A DNA stretch of 64,000 nucleotides from Maylandia zebra (lineage: Eukaryota; Chordata; Actinopteri; Cichliformes; Cichlidae), in the NCBI RefSeq assembly GCF_041146795.1, contig NC_135177.1:2664560-2728559 (forward strand). Reading direction: 5' to 3'. Positions within the stretch are counted from its first letter, which is position 1; the number at the start of each line of letters is the position of its first letter. A program made the translations under genes and the position numbers. The notes beneath the pieces were generated by a model. That model saw only the letters and a list, made by a program, of their open reading frames with translations, was not told the origin of the DNA and searched no databases. Below, piece by piece: positions 22,576 to 34,131 of the stretch.

Positions 22576-24868
22576 TCCTCCTGAAAACCCACCTCTTTAC
22601 CCTGGCCTTTGACACCACGAGAGATGTTGGTTTTTAGTTTGATTTTGGTTGTTTTTAGTTGATTCTATGCAGTTTTATCTCGTTTTACAGTTTTTGCTCG
22701 TTGCTTGAACACTATAAACTCATGCTTAGACTAAAGTAACACAACTTGAAGCTTTTGTTACCATACCTCAAACACATGTACCCATACCTTAAACAAAAGT
22801 GCTGCTTTGCACTCTGGTTGCAATTATGCAACACACTTACTCCTTTATGCAACACACATGGTCCTGCATACTACACTCTATTTCATACATAACACACTTC
22901 GTTCAAAAATTAAATTTCAGGGTGCCATTTGGAAAACACATGTATCCAAAATACAAAACACATCGGGTAATTGCAACCACTCAAATATACACCTGAAGGC
23001 ACTTACTTGCAAAACTGAACACCAATTAGCCAACCACAAAAAGCCCTCAGTTTAGCCATTTCAAGAACTTTGCAAGCATGGATGGAGGGAGAGCAAGAGG
23101 AAGAGGAGGAGGAGGTCAAAGAGGCCATGCACGGACCCATATTTCTGATGAAATAAGAGCAACTTTGGTGGACCATGTCATCAACCACGGCCTGACTATG
23201 AGGGAAGCTGGGCAGAGAGTCCACCCACATCTAAGCCGCTTCACAGTGGCATCTGTAATACGAACATTCCGACTAGAAAGCAGGTCTGTCTTCACCTCCA
23301 TACCTTCTGCTCTACTCAGATGGTTTTATAGCACTATTCTACAGTATATCACATTACCATATCAAGTGTACGGGGTGCTAATGCTCCTTTTGCAGCCAAA
23401 GTGGTAGTTTCTGTGAAACATACCATGATTACTTATATTGAAGTACAGTGTTGTACAGTGGATGATACAGTATATACAGTGAAGTACTGTAAGAAAAATA
23501 AGCAAACCGATGACAATATGTGGTTGTATTTCTCTAGAATGACTCGAAGACCTTCTGTGGGAGGACGCCAACGCCTGTTCACACAACGGCAGGAACTTGC
23601 TGTTGTGGACCTAGTGAGGGCAGACAATGCCATCCGTCTCCACCAGCTACGACGGAAAATACTTGCAGACAGGCGAGTGTTCAGCAACATAGACCATGTG
23701 AGCATCACCACCATCAGACGCATCTTGGGTAAACACAGCATCACCATGAAGCAGCTCTACAGAGTCCCATTCGAGAGGAACAGTGACAGGGTCAAAGGAC
23801 TTCGAGCTGAATATGTACGGGTACGTGTAACTGTCCCTTACATTTACAATACAGTATTGGTGAAGTCCAGTAGCAGCTGAATATGTACCATATCAGTACC
23901 ACATGGATCTATTCTGAGAGCTACACAGGTACCTGTGTGATGGGGTGAGGGTGCTGTATGTGTAGCACTGTAGTACAGTGATATGTTCCCCTTTTTTTCA
24001 GAGAATCTTGGCCATGGATGGAGCTGCACAGCCTCATGAATACATTTTCATTGATGAAGCTGGATTCGACCTGAGCAATGCGGCGACATTCAGGTGACAG
24101 CAATCCATGGATGGTTTTGACATGGAAGAGGATATTTTCCCCGGTGCCCAGCGGGAGAAGACATTGCTTGCGATGTTGATGAGGTCCTGTGGCCAGACCC
24201 CAACAGACGGCGGGATCCATGAGCCCACGTATGCACAATTGTCATGGTTTTTTGTTTACAGTATAGTGTTTTTTCTATTACTGTATTATGGTTTTTTTTT
24301 TGTTTTTGTTTTTTTTGCTTTATCTGAATTCATGGTACTGCAATGTACAATATTGAGTAGGTCTATTTGCTTTTTTGGTTGTTTGCAAATGTGTCTCCTG
24401 AAAATATGCCTTCTGAATGAACAATGGAAATCAAAGACTGCAGTGCTTTATATAAAGTAGACTAGTGTGTTCCTCCTGCTCTGTAAGTGTTTGCATATGA
24501 TGCAAGTATGTGTCATTTTGTCAACAGAGTTACATTTTGACAAAGGAATGTTAGGTTTTGATAGCAGAGTTTAGGTTTTGAGAGTAGAGTTTCAATTTGG
24601 TGCAGATGTGAATGGTATATTTCCCAGTGTTGTGTCATGTTTACTTGTGTTTAGGGTTTTGGCACAATGAGCAAAGTTTTGCAAAATGTGTTCAAGCAAT
24701 GGGCAAAAACTGTAATATAGGGCTGTTTTAATTTTTTATGTATTATGTGTTTTATTTAGTTTTGCTGTTTTCTGTTATTCTGTTGCTTTTAACTTATTTT
24801 CTGTACAGCGCTTTGGTCCTGTCCTGGCTATTTTAAAGTGCTTTATGAATAAAATTGGATTGGACAGT
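22575..24868 (+). mobile_element. LINE 3' end, split by a DD35E transposon
   Basis: 22575-22687 (CTCTTTACCCTGGCCTTTGA then T-rich) and 24715-24868 (ending GTGCTTTATGAATAAAATTG GATTGG) together form one LINE tail of the L2/CR1 sort. The transposon at 22688-24714 sits between the two parts. The LINE tail in turn interrupts the hAT fragment on its left. Confidence 0.6.
22688..24714 (+). mobile_element. IS630/Tc1-type transposon with introns, internally deleted copy
   Basis: The ends are inverted repeats: ACAGTTTTTGCTCGTTGCTT at 22688 and the inverse of AAGCAATGGGCAAAAACTGT at the right end. The transposase appears to have three exons: 23078-23283, 23538-23820 and 24002 onward, with GT/AG borders. 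It reads an HTH region (EIRATLVDHVINHGLTMREA), a second DNA-binding region (TRRPSVGGRQRLFTQRQELA) and the first catalytic segment FIDEAGFDL. At about 24077 the sequence jumps from FDLSNA to GDIQVTA, skipping roughly 440 bp of catalytic core that is present in the copy at 25425. The copy cannot encode an active enzyme. Confidence 0.75.
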
Positions 24869-25064
24869 GCTTCTGAAGCAGTGTGTTGTTATTTGTGACA
24901 CGCACCGGAGCGTCAGCTTCAAGCGAGCCACCACTTCTTTCTGTTTGCCTCCATTTGGGTCCACTCCTCACTCTCTCCGCACGAGTCGCCTTTGCAAATC
25001 GTGACATTATGGTCTTCTCAGGCTGTGTAGGATGAGAACAAAAGTTACAATACGAGATCAGCAC

Positions 25065-25424
25065 GTAGCTCTGTAATACTAAAAATATATATTGTTATAC
25101 TGCAATTTGCAGGACCTAATTAAGGGCCATCTTTCGTCAATAGACCACACACAGTTTGGTAAATTCCAGTGTTTAAGAATTTGGCAGCATCCCTCTTCCG
25201 GTCTTCTTTGGTAGCGATGGACATAATCTTAGTCAACAGAGAATCTCAAATGGCCCATGCTACATTTGCGACTATGTTTCTGATGGAGACCTTGTAGCCA
25301 GGCTCACTGTTGTCTGAATCGTTTCACACGCTATTGTTTCAGGTACAATAACCATCAGAAGAGTTCTCAAGGTACAGCCCAATTTCCTGAGTCCTGGAGT
25401 GTTTGAGCCTAGACCCTCACCTGT
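25065..25424. other. Unassigned DNA between the two transposon copies
   Basis: No terminal repeat or protein motif that I can place. Minus-strand frames of 60-70 codons without a stop exist here and at 24843-25064, but I do not recognise them. They may be remains of the hAT element. Confidence 0.3.
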
Positions 25425-27053
25425 TTATTTAAGAAAAATAAGCAAAGCGATGACAATATGTGGTTGTATTTTTCTAGAATGACTCGAAGACCTTCTGGGG
25501 GAGGACGGCAACGCCTGTTCACACAACGGCAGGAACTTGCTGTTGAGGACATAGTGAGGGCAGACAATGCTATCCGTCTCCACCAGCTACGACGGAAAAT
25601 ACTTGCAGACAGGCGAGTGTTCAGCAACATAAACCATGTGAGCATCACCACCATCAGACGCATCTTGGGAAAACACAGCATCACCATGAAGCAGCTCTAC
25701 AGAGTCCCATTTGAGAGGAACAGTGACAGGATCAAAGGACTTCGAGCTGAATATGTACGGGTACGTGTAACTGTCCCTTACATTTACAATACAGTATTGG
25801 TGAAATCCAGTAGCAGCTGAATATGTACCATATCAGTACCACATGGATCCATTCTGAGAGCTACACAGTGTGATGGGGTGAGGGTGCTGTATGTGTAGCA
25901 CTGTAGTACAGTGATATGTTCTCTTTTTTTTACAGAGAATCTCAGCCATGGATGGAGCTGCACAGCCTCATGAATACATTTTCATTGATGAAGCTGGATT
26001 TGACCTGTGCAAAACAAGATGACGGGGTCGTAATGTAATTGGCCAAAGGGCAGTTGGGGCAGTGCGGGGGAAATATCACATTGTGTGCTGCCATATGCCT
26101 TCGAGGGCTTCTGCATCATCATGCAAAACTAGGTCCATACAATAGCCAACACATACTCACATTTCTAGATGCTCTCCATGATATAGTTGTACAGAACAGA
26201 CCAGATCAGCCCAGGTTTGTGGTGATATGGGATAATGTCAGTTTCCATCGGGCTGCTCTGGTCCAAGCCTGGTTCTCCAACCCCAACCAACTTGAAGTGG
26301 TATACTTGCCCCCTTACTCACCATTTTTAAACCCTATAGAGGAATTTTTTTTGGCTTGGAGATGGCGTGTATATGACCGCCAACCACATGCCCGCATGCC
26401 TCTTCTGCAGGCAATGGAACAGGCCTGCGGCGACATTCAGGTGACGGCAATCCATGGATGGTTTCGACATGGAAGAGGATATTTTCCCCGGTGCCCAGCG
26501 GGAGAAGACATTGCTTGCGATGTCGATGAGGTCCTGTGGCCAGACCCCAAAAGACGGCGGGATCCATGAGCCCACGTATGCACAATTGTCATGATTTTTT
26601 GTGTTTACAGTATGGTGTTTTTTCTATTACTGTATTGTGTGTTTTTTTTTTTTTTTTGCTTTATCTGAATTCATGGTACTGCAATGTACAATATTGAGTC
26701 CTATTGGCTTTTTTGGTTGTTTGAAAATGTGTCTCCTGAAAATGTGCCTTCTGAATAAACAATGAACATCAAAGACTGCAGTGTTTTATATAAAGTAGAC
26801 TAGTGTGTTCCTCCTGCTCTGTAAGTGTTTGCATATGATGCAAGTATGTGTCACTTTGTCAACAGAGTTACATTTTGACAAAGGAATGTCAGGTTTTGAC
26901 AGCAGAGTTTAGGTTTTGAGAGTAGAGTTTCAATTTGGCACAGATGTGAATGGTATATTTCCCAGTGTTGTGTCATGTTTACTTGTGTTTGGAGTTTTGG
27001 CACAATGAGCGAAGTTTTGCAAAATGTGTTCAAGCAACGGGCAAAAACTGTAA
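25425..27053 (+). mobile_element. IS630/Tc1-type DD35E transposon, 5'-truncated copy with catalytic core
   Basis: Matches the first copy from its intron 1 onward. Exon 2 starts at 25478, intron 2 occupies about 25761-25934, and the right terminal repeat ends at about 27053. The catalytic core reads FIDEAGFDL, then VVIWDNVSFH, then LPPYSPFLNPIEEFF. I count 35 residues between the second Asp and the Glu. The C-terminus is QACGDIQVTAIHGWFRHGRG and ends DPKRRRDP at 26569. A TGA follows the first catalytic segment and a frameshift follows near 26040, so it is inactive. The first exon and left end are missing. Confidence 0.75.
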
Positions 27054-27784
27054 CTGCAATATTATAACGTTGCAAGCAATCACAAACTATATTCTCTTTA
27101 ACTCTGATGTATATTAAGGAATCCATCCTCAACAGTTTCTCTTTGACACCCACACATAAATCAAACAATCACGTTATCCTCTTCTGTTCTCTGGTCACGC
27201 CTCTGAGCTGAGGACATGTGGATGACAGTGTCAGTGAGTATAGGAAGAAGAAAATAAAGTTGATGTAACTGAAGTGCTGAAAAATGAAACGAGTGTAAGC
27301 TGATGAGTTAGAAGTGGGTGCAGTGGGTGGTTATGAAGTGGAGGAGGAAGACAGGAAAACAGCAGAACCTGGTTTCATGACTTTCAAGAAAGTGACTTTT
27401 TTGTAGGGCTGTCAAGGTTAACGAGTTAATGCGTCATCACGATTAACTTGTGTTGTCCTTGGGACATTTTTGTCCCCAAAAGAAATCCTATCAAAAATGT
27501 GTTTTTTATTCATCAAATGATCTGAAAATAACAGAAGTTATTCACTACTATGCTGTGCACAATTGGAGTTTTAAGTAATTTGATTTATTTATGGGTTTTT
27601 TATTGGATTTTATGACATCTCTTGTCCCCGGGGACAAAAACGTCCACAAAGTACAAAATGTTGCAAAGGGCCATATTTTCACACCATACTGCTTTCAAAC
27701 ATCTTTGATCTTGGGTCACTGATGTGTGGGGTCAAACAAAGGTCATAACAACAACAGGCAGCACAATGAGGAGGCAGGTGCTCT
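27054..27784. other. Unassigned intergenic DNA with a possible hAT end
   Basis: 27414-27450 (AGGGCTGTCAAGGTTAACGA) resembles a single terminal repeat of a fish hAT MITE. No partner end was found nearby. Otherwise nothing is recognisable. Confidence 0.3.
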
Positions 27785-27905
27785 ACATTCAATCCAATTT
27801 CATTTATATACCACAAAATCGCTACAACAGTTGCATCAAGGTGCTTCATATTGTAAGGTCGACCCTACAATAACACATACACAGAAAGTTCCCCTCCATT
27901 GCACT
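27785..27905 (-). repeat. Family T repeat, copy d, partial
   Basis: ATTCAATCCAATTTCATTTA and then AAGGTGCTTCATATTGTAAG are the inverse of the ending seen at 12880 (AATAAAATTGAATTGAAT). Truncated. Confidence 0.45.
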
Positions 27906-28410
27906 GGAGGCTTGTGAGCTAATTTTTTTACCATGTTGTGCAAAGGAAAGACCGGTAGAACAATGCATATATTGTCCTCTGGTGTAATGAGGAGGAAGAA
28001 TTCATCTTCAGGAAGATCCAGGGTTAGAAGATAAAGAAAATATTGCAAATATTTAGATCAAATATTTAGATCATCAGCTCCGGCAGCTTCAGGTGGGTTT
28101 TGATGAAGCTTTTCACTGTAGTCTCCGCGTCTTCTCCAGCAGATTCTGGAATACCAGAAAATACGAGATTATCTCTCATGCTACAGGCTTTTAGATCAAT
28201 AACTGTCTCTTTTTTTATTTTCTCTATTTAGCTGGGTAACATTACAGTGAGACATTTCACTGACCCTGAAACAAATGCTTCCCAGGAAAAAACTACAAGT
28301 CGTGACCAAATTCTTTCACCGTGAGTGGCAGCAATGTCCATTCTACAAAATTCTCCGTTTTCATGCCTGTGGAGTTTATTATATAGACGTGTTGGAAGTG
28401 TAAAGACTGT

Positions 28411-29346
28411 AGCTGTGTCCCAAAACATCGGCTGCATCCTTCGAAGGACCCGGCCCATGTAGACCACGAAGGCCGGGTCCTCCGAAGACCGAGAAGACCG
28501 GAAGTGCGAGACTGTGAAATGGGACGGTCTAGCCTTCAGATTTGTGTCACCGCTGGGACGGTGGAGTTTAATAAACTCGGCCGTCTGCTCCTTGCTATCT
28601 AAAATATAACAGGACACTGGCGTAAATTCTCACCGTCTCATATTTCTGTTTAATCAGTTTTCTGTTTGACGTTTATTCAGCTGTGTGAAAATCCCGGAGG
28701 AACCGACCCGATGGATTAATAAAGTTGTATTTAATCTAATAACTTTGATCTCAGCCAAACCGATTTACTCCAGAACAAACAAAACACCGAAAAAAGCCCA
28801 ACAATTACATTTTTAAGTTATCTGAGTGACTTATATATCATGTTTAACCTGAGTAGCGAAAAACCGGAAAACGATGACGCCGGGAGTCCGCTGCTCTCGC
28901 CGGCTGGAGTGACCATTGAACCCCCTGGCTTGCTATCGAGCGGGTGGGTAACAGACGTCGCTGAAAACGTCGGCACACTTTTGCAAATATACGATGTCTT
29001 GATAAACCAAGCAGATATTTGTAATTTACACAGCTACTTTCTCCCCTGGAAATATGTTAAAAGTTTATTTTGTGACCCAGAAAGATTAATAAGAGTAATT
29101 TTAAAACTTAGTAGCGGCCGCCATTGTTGGCAGCTGAAATTTGGCTGGGCTGCGCTGAATTCTGGGATATGGTGGGCCACGAAGGACACACCTGACCCAT
29201 CCTTCAAATTCGGGGAAATGAAGGACACATTTGAGGGCTGCATTTCGAGCAGCCTTTGAATTGGGACAGCCTTCGTCGCGTCACTGTGACGTAATCGGCC
29301 TTAAAATGTGGCCTTTAAGGCTGCAGACCCTGAATTGGGATACAGC
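28411..29346. mobile_element. MITE-like element with GCTGTRTCCCAA ends
   Basis: The left end (AGCTGTGTCCCAAAACATCG) and the inverse of the right end (GGCTGTATCCCAATTCAGGG) form an imperfect terminal inverted repeat about 935 bp apart. It has no transposase. The interior 28565-29135 matches the interior of a different element at 51658-52180. A 139-codon frame at 28840 lies in that interior and is broken in the other copy, so I do not treat it as a gene. Confidence 0.6.
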
Positions 29347-29762
29347 CAGAGTCACTACCCGATCCATACCGGAAACCCGATCGGTACCACGCATGTGGAA
29401 AACACCACTACTTCCGCTCGAAGCATTTTACGATAGTTACGGGTCAGAGTATCTGTTAAGATGTTAAGAATAATAGGTATCTCTTAAAATATTTTCTATA
29501 ATGAAACATTTCAAGTTAATGTACGAAAAATAAAAAGATAGGTACAGATCAGGACTCCCCGATCCTTACTGCACATGTGCAGATGTTTTCTTCTTCTTCT
29601 GTTTCGTTTAACGGCAGTTAAACAAGTTTAACATTCAGAAACCTAAAGTATGTATCAGCAGCAGAATGTTTGTTACAGTTACATGAAGCTTTGAGTATTT
29701 TGGATTAGTAGCACTGCTGTGTTTGTTGCATCATATTGCTGTAATTGTTTATATGCTTTATA

Positions 29763-32470
29763 CACGTCCTTCTCAAAAAATTAGCATATTGTGATAAAGT
29801 GCATTATTTCCTGTAATGTACTGATAAACATTAGACTTTCACATATTTTAGATTCATTACACACAACTGAAGTAGTTCAAGCCTTTCATTGTTTTAATAT
29901 TGATGATTTTGGCATACAGCTCATGAAAACCCAAAATCCCTATCTCAAAAGATTAGCATATTACATCCGACCAATAAAAGAAAAGTGTTTTAATACAAAA
30001 AAGTCAACCTTCAAATTATTATGTTCTGTTATGCACTCGATACTTGGTCAGGAATCCTTTTGCAGAGATGACTGCTTCAATACGCCAGGATCCTGTTTGT
30101 GGACTTCAGCTCTGCCTTCAACACCATCCTTCCAGACCATCTCCGAGGCAAGCTTTCCCAGATGAATGTGCCTGATCCCATCTGCCGGTGGATCACTGAC
30201 TTCCTGACGGACAGGAAGCAGCACGTGAGGCTGGGAAAGAATGTCTCGGACTCTCGGACCATCAGCACCGGCTCCCCTCAGGGCTGTGTTCTTTCTCCTC
30301 TGCTCTTCTCCCTGTACACCAACTGCTGCACCTCCACCCACCAGTCTGTCAAGATAATCAAGTTTGCAGATGACACCACCGTTATTGGGCTCATCTCTGA
30401 CGGGGATGAGTCTGCCTACAGGAGGGAGGTTGAACGTCTGGTGTCCTGGTGCAGCCACAACAACCTGGTGCTGAATGCCCAGAAGACAGTGGAGATTATT
30501 GTGGACTTCAGGAAGCACACAGCCCCACTCCCCCCATCATCCTGACTGACACCCCCATCACCTCTGTGGACTCATTCCGCTTCCTGGGTACCACCATCAC
30601 CCAGGACCTGAAGTGGGAGCCCACCATCACCTCCGTCATTAAGAAAGCCCAGCAGAGGATGTACTTCCTGAGGCAGCTGAAGAAATTCAACCTGCCAACA
30701 CGGACGATGATGCAATTCTACACCGCAATCATCGAGTCCATCCTCACCTCCTCCATCACCGTGTGGTACGCTGGAGCCACTATCAGGGACAAACAGAGAC
30801 TGCAGCGTGTTGTGCGCTCTGCTGAGAAGGTGATTGGCTGCAGACTCCCATCTCTGCAGGACCTGTACACCTCCAGGACACTGGGGCGTGCAGCTCGGAT
30901 CTCAGCTGACCCTTCTCACCCTGGACACAGTCTGTTTGACCTGCTCCCCTCAGGCAGGAGGCTCCGGTCCATTCGCACCAGAACCTCTCGCCATAAGAAC
31001 AGTTTCTTCCCCTCTGCTGTTGAACACATGAACAATAAACGTACGACTGTTCCCGCCACTAACACATGACCCTACGCTGTGTTCACTGCATCATTCCATG
31101 TTTGGCACTGATCACCACCTGCACTCATGTATATATCTTTCTACGTAGCACTCTTAATTCTTATTCTTACTTTTATTTTTTCATGTCTATTTAAGCGCAA
31201 TTTATGACAGTATGTTTGCACTGAAGCACCGCAGCAATTTCCTAATGTTGTAAACCTGCTCAACATTTGGCAATAAAACCCTTTCTGATTCTGATTCTGC
31301 TTCAATGGGGCATGGCATGGAGGCAATCAGCCTGTGGCACTGCTGAGGTGTTATGGAGGCCCAGGATGCTTCGATAGCGGCCTTAAGCTCATCCAGAGTG
31401 TTGGGTCTTGCGTCTGTCAACTTTCTCTTCACAATATCCCACAGATTCTCTATGGGGTTCAGGTCAGGAGAGCTGGCAGGCCAATTGAGCACAGTAATAC
31501 CATGGTCAGTAAACCAGTTACCAGGGGTTCTGGCACTGTGAGCAGGTGCCAGGTCGTGCTGAAAAATTAAATCTTCATCTCAATAAAGCTTTTCAGCAGA
31601 TGGAAGCATGAAGTGCTCCAAAATCTCCTGATAGCTGCATTGACCCTGCCCTTGATAAAACACAGTGGACCAACACCAGCAGCTGACATGGCACCCAGAC
31701 CATCACTGACTGTGGGTACTTGACACTGGACTTCAGGCATTTTGGCATTTCCCTCTCTCCAGTCTTCCTCCAGACTCTGGCACCTTGATTTCCGAATGAC
31801 ATGCAAAAGTTGCTTTCATCCGAAAACAGTACTTTGGACCACTGAGCAACAGTGTAGCCCAGGTCAGGCGCTTCTGCCGCTGTTTCTGGTTCAAATGCGG
31901 CACCTGTAGCCCATTTCCTGCACACGCCTGTACACGGTGGCTCTGGATGTTTCTACTCCAGACTCAGTCCACTGCTTCCGCAGGTCCCCCAAGGTCTGGA
32001 ATCGGTCCTTCTCCACAATCTTCCTCAGGGTCCGGTCACCTCTTCTCGTTGTGCAGCGTCTTCTGCCACACTTTTTCCTTCCCACAGACTTCCCACTGAG
32101 GTGCCTTGATACAGCACTCTAGGAACAGCAATTTCTTTCTGTGTCTTACCCTCTTGCTTGAGGGTGTCAATGATGGCCTTCTGGACAGCAGTCAGGTCGG
32201 CAGTCTTACTCAGTTTTGAGTAATGAACCAGGCTGGGAGTTTTTACAAGCCTCAGGAATCTTTTGCAGGTGTTTAGAGTTAATTCGTTGATTCAGATGGT
32301 TAGGTTAATAGCTCGTTTAGAGAACCTTTTTGTGATATGCTATTTTTTTGAGATAGGAATTTTGGGTTTTCATGAGCTGTATGCCAAAATCATCAATATT
32401 AAAACAATGAAAGGCTTGAACTACTTCAGTTGTGTGTAATGAATCTAAAATATATGAAAGTCTAATGTTT
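29763..32470 (-). mobile_element. Tc1-like transposon, right end truncated, split by a LINE
   Basis: Long terminal inverted repeats: 29770-29950 (CTTCTCAAAAAATTAGCATA) and 32345-32468, which is its inverse but lacks the outermost 50-60 bp. The transposase is on the minus strand in pieces. 32085-31891 is the HTH part (TLRKIVEKDRFQTLGDLRKQ). 31925-31593 has VLFSDESNFCMSFGNQGARV. 31492-31310 has LNWPASSPDLNPIENLWDIV, with the Glu of the DD34E triad. Frameshifts break it. A LINE inserted at 30082-31296 separates the last codons from the left end. Confidence 0.85.
30082..31296 (+). mobile_element. L2/CR1-group LINE, 5'-truncated, inserted in the Tc1 element
   Basis: Flanked by the 10-bp target duplication CTGCTTCAAT at 30072-30081 and 31297-31306. 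It encodes the RT C-terminal half: FVDFSSAFNTILPDHL, STGSPQGCVLSPLLF, KFADDTTVIG (active-site Asp pair), then in a shifted frame [30 protein letters not shown] and SGRRLRSIRTRTSRHKNSF. The 3' end reads CAATAAAACCCTTTCTGATT followed by CTGATT repeats. One frameshift near 30530 splits the ORF. 5' truncation is usual for these elements. Confidence 0.9.
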
Positions 32471-32716
32471 GACCCATTTAGCAGAAGTCAGCCTGTTTAA
32501 GGCTCTGATGTCTATTCTGTGTGACTTAAAGCAGTTATGACATGGTCTGATTTTCTCACTCAATAAAGGAATATTTCATATATCAGTCTACTCTTCATTC
32601 TATCAGACACAGTTATCACAGCTCGTACATTTTCCTTTTTACACATGTATGTAAGCATTGAGCCAAATTTAGTAATGCCAACGTATTAATCACGTCATCC
32701 TTTAAAAAACTTACGT

Positions 32717-33548
32717 TCATCACCCTGGGGACCGTTTTCTGCCACGCCCGAAAAATGCTATAAAAAGATTATATATTCATATTTTTTTCCACTTTAAATT
32801 AGCCAGTCTTTTAAAACTACTTCTCCCTGAACTATTCATGTAAAGTTTTAATTATATTTCGGGGGTTTTAACCCTTTTAATCGCAGTTTAATTACATGAG
32901 CGCACCGTTTTTTTTAGCCCCCCAAAACAAAACTAAATATTAAAAAAAAAAACATTTGAAGTAATATTTGATTGTTATTATAATTAGGCCTTTAGATGGA
33001 TTAAAGATTGGCACCAACCTTCATTTCGATCGCCTTTTTTTTTTTTTTTTCAGGACCAGAAAATGGTCTCCAGGCGGTCTCAATGCTCCTCCTCTAGGCC
33101 GAAATAAGTGCATCCTCCCGGGTTAACTCCCGACGATGACCGGGGCATGTTGCGTCGGACCCCTTTTTCCAACACACACGTCCGGTACCACGTCACAACA
33201 AATACGTCATTTCCTGTTGATTAAAAAAAAAAAGCACCCTCAAACGGTCCTAGGGGCCGAAAATGGTCCCGCCCGATCAGCGGGCGAAGCCGCTGCTGCA
33301 CGCCGGAAATGAGGCTTCGTTTCCCGCAGGTCTGTTTAAGCAGCCCGCTGTTTTCCAGCCCGGGGTCAAATGTGGAGCGAGGGCGCCACCCGGTGGACAA
33401 ATAAAAAAATTACAACTCTAAGGCCAGTACTGCAAACGGAAACGGAAACATAACCGATCACGATCGATTTGACCGTAATTTTTTTGCCGTGAAAAATAGC
33501 GTTTATAATGGGTTTCAATGGGGCACAAAACGGTCCCTAGGGTGATGA
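32717..33548. mobile_element. Non-autonomous element with TCATCACCCT ends
   Basis: The left end TCATCACCCTGGGGACCGTT and the inverse of the right end TCATCACCCTAGGGACCGTT differ at one of 20 positions. The next bases (TTCTG / TTGTG) also agree partly. The 832-bp interior is non-coding, with GC-rich and A-run patches. I cannot assign a superfamily, and no clear target duplication is seen. Confidence 0.65.
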
Positions 33549-34131
33549 GTGTGAGTATTTTTGCTGCTAAGCCGTGTTAGGCTGATGTAAGAAAATCAGA
33601 CTGAAAATTTGAATTTTTTACAAAAACGAAACCGGGTGGCAAGTTTGGCTATGTTACACCCAACACAGCGGAAATGGCGTTCATACGAATGAAAAAAGTG
33701 GCACAAAAAGAGCCCAGTATGACGTGAGGGTTTAAACAAACAATATTTGTCTCTTATATATAATACATCTGTATATACACTGTCACAGATACTCGACTTT
33801 GAGTGAAGATGTAAGGTGACAGGAAATAACTGCAACTTGAATCTTTACTAAACCTCAGAGTTCAAGTTCACTGCTGTAATAACTAATAATGATTAATATA
33901 ATATTGGCCATATTATATTTACATTACCACAGTGAGATGACTTTAGTCTCATGAGCAACATTAACTAATTGTCATTTACTAGCTAATCTTATATGACTGT
34001 TCAGCACAGACATGAAGCCCAACAATCATGTTTACAGTCCTGTGGTCTCAGCCTCAGATACTCAGCTAATCAAAGTGATGTCATGACAAAAATGAATGAC
34101 CAACAAAACATTTTTCTCCTTCATTTCTGTC

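Noticed and set aside
24843..25064. 73-codon minus-strand frame as a hAT N-terminus
   Set aside because: No BED-finger or other hAT motif could be placed; left unassigned.
30099..31069. RT-like frames as host genes
   Set aside because: LINE RT flanked by a target-site duplication.
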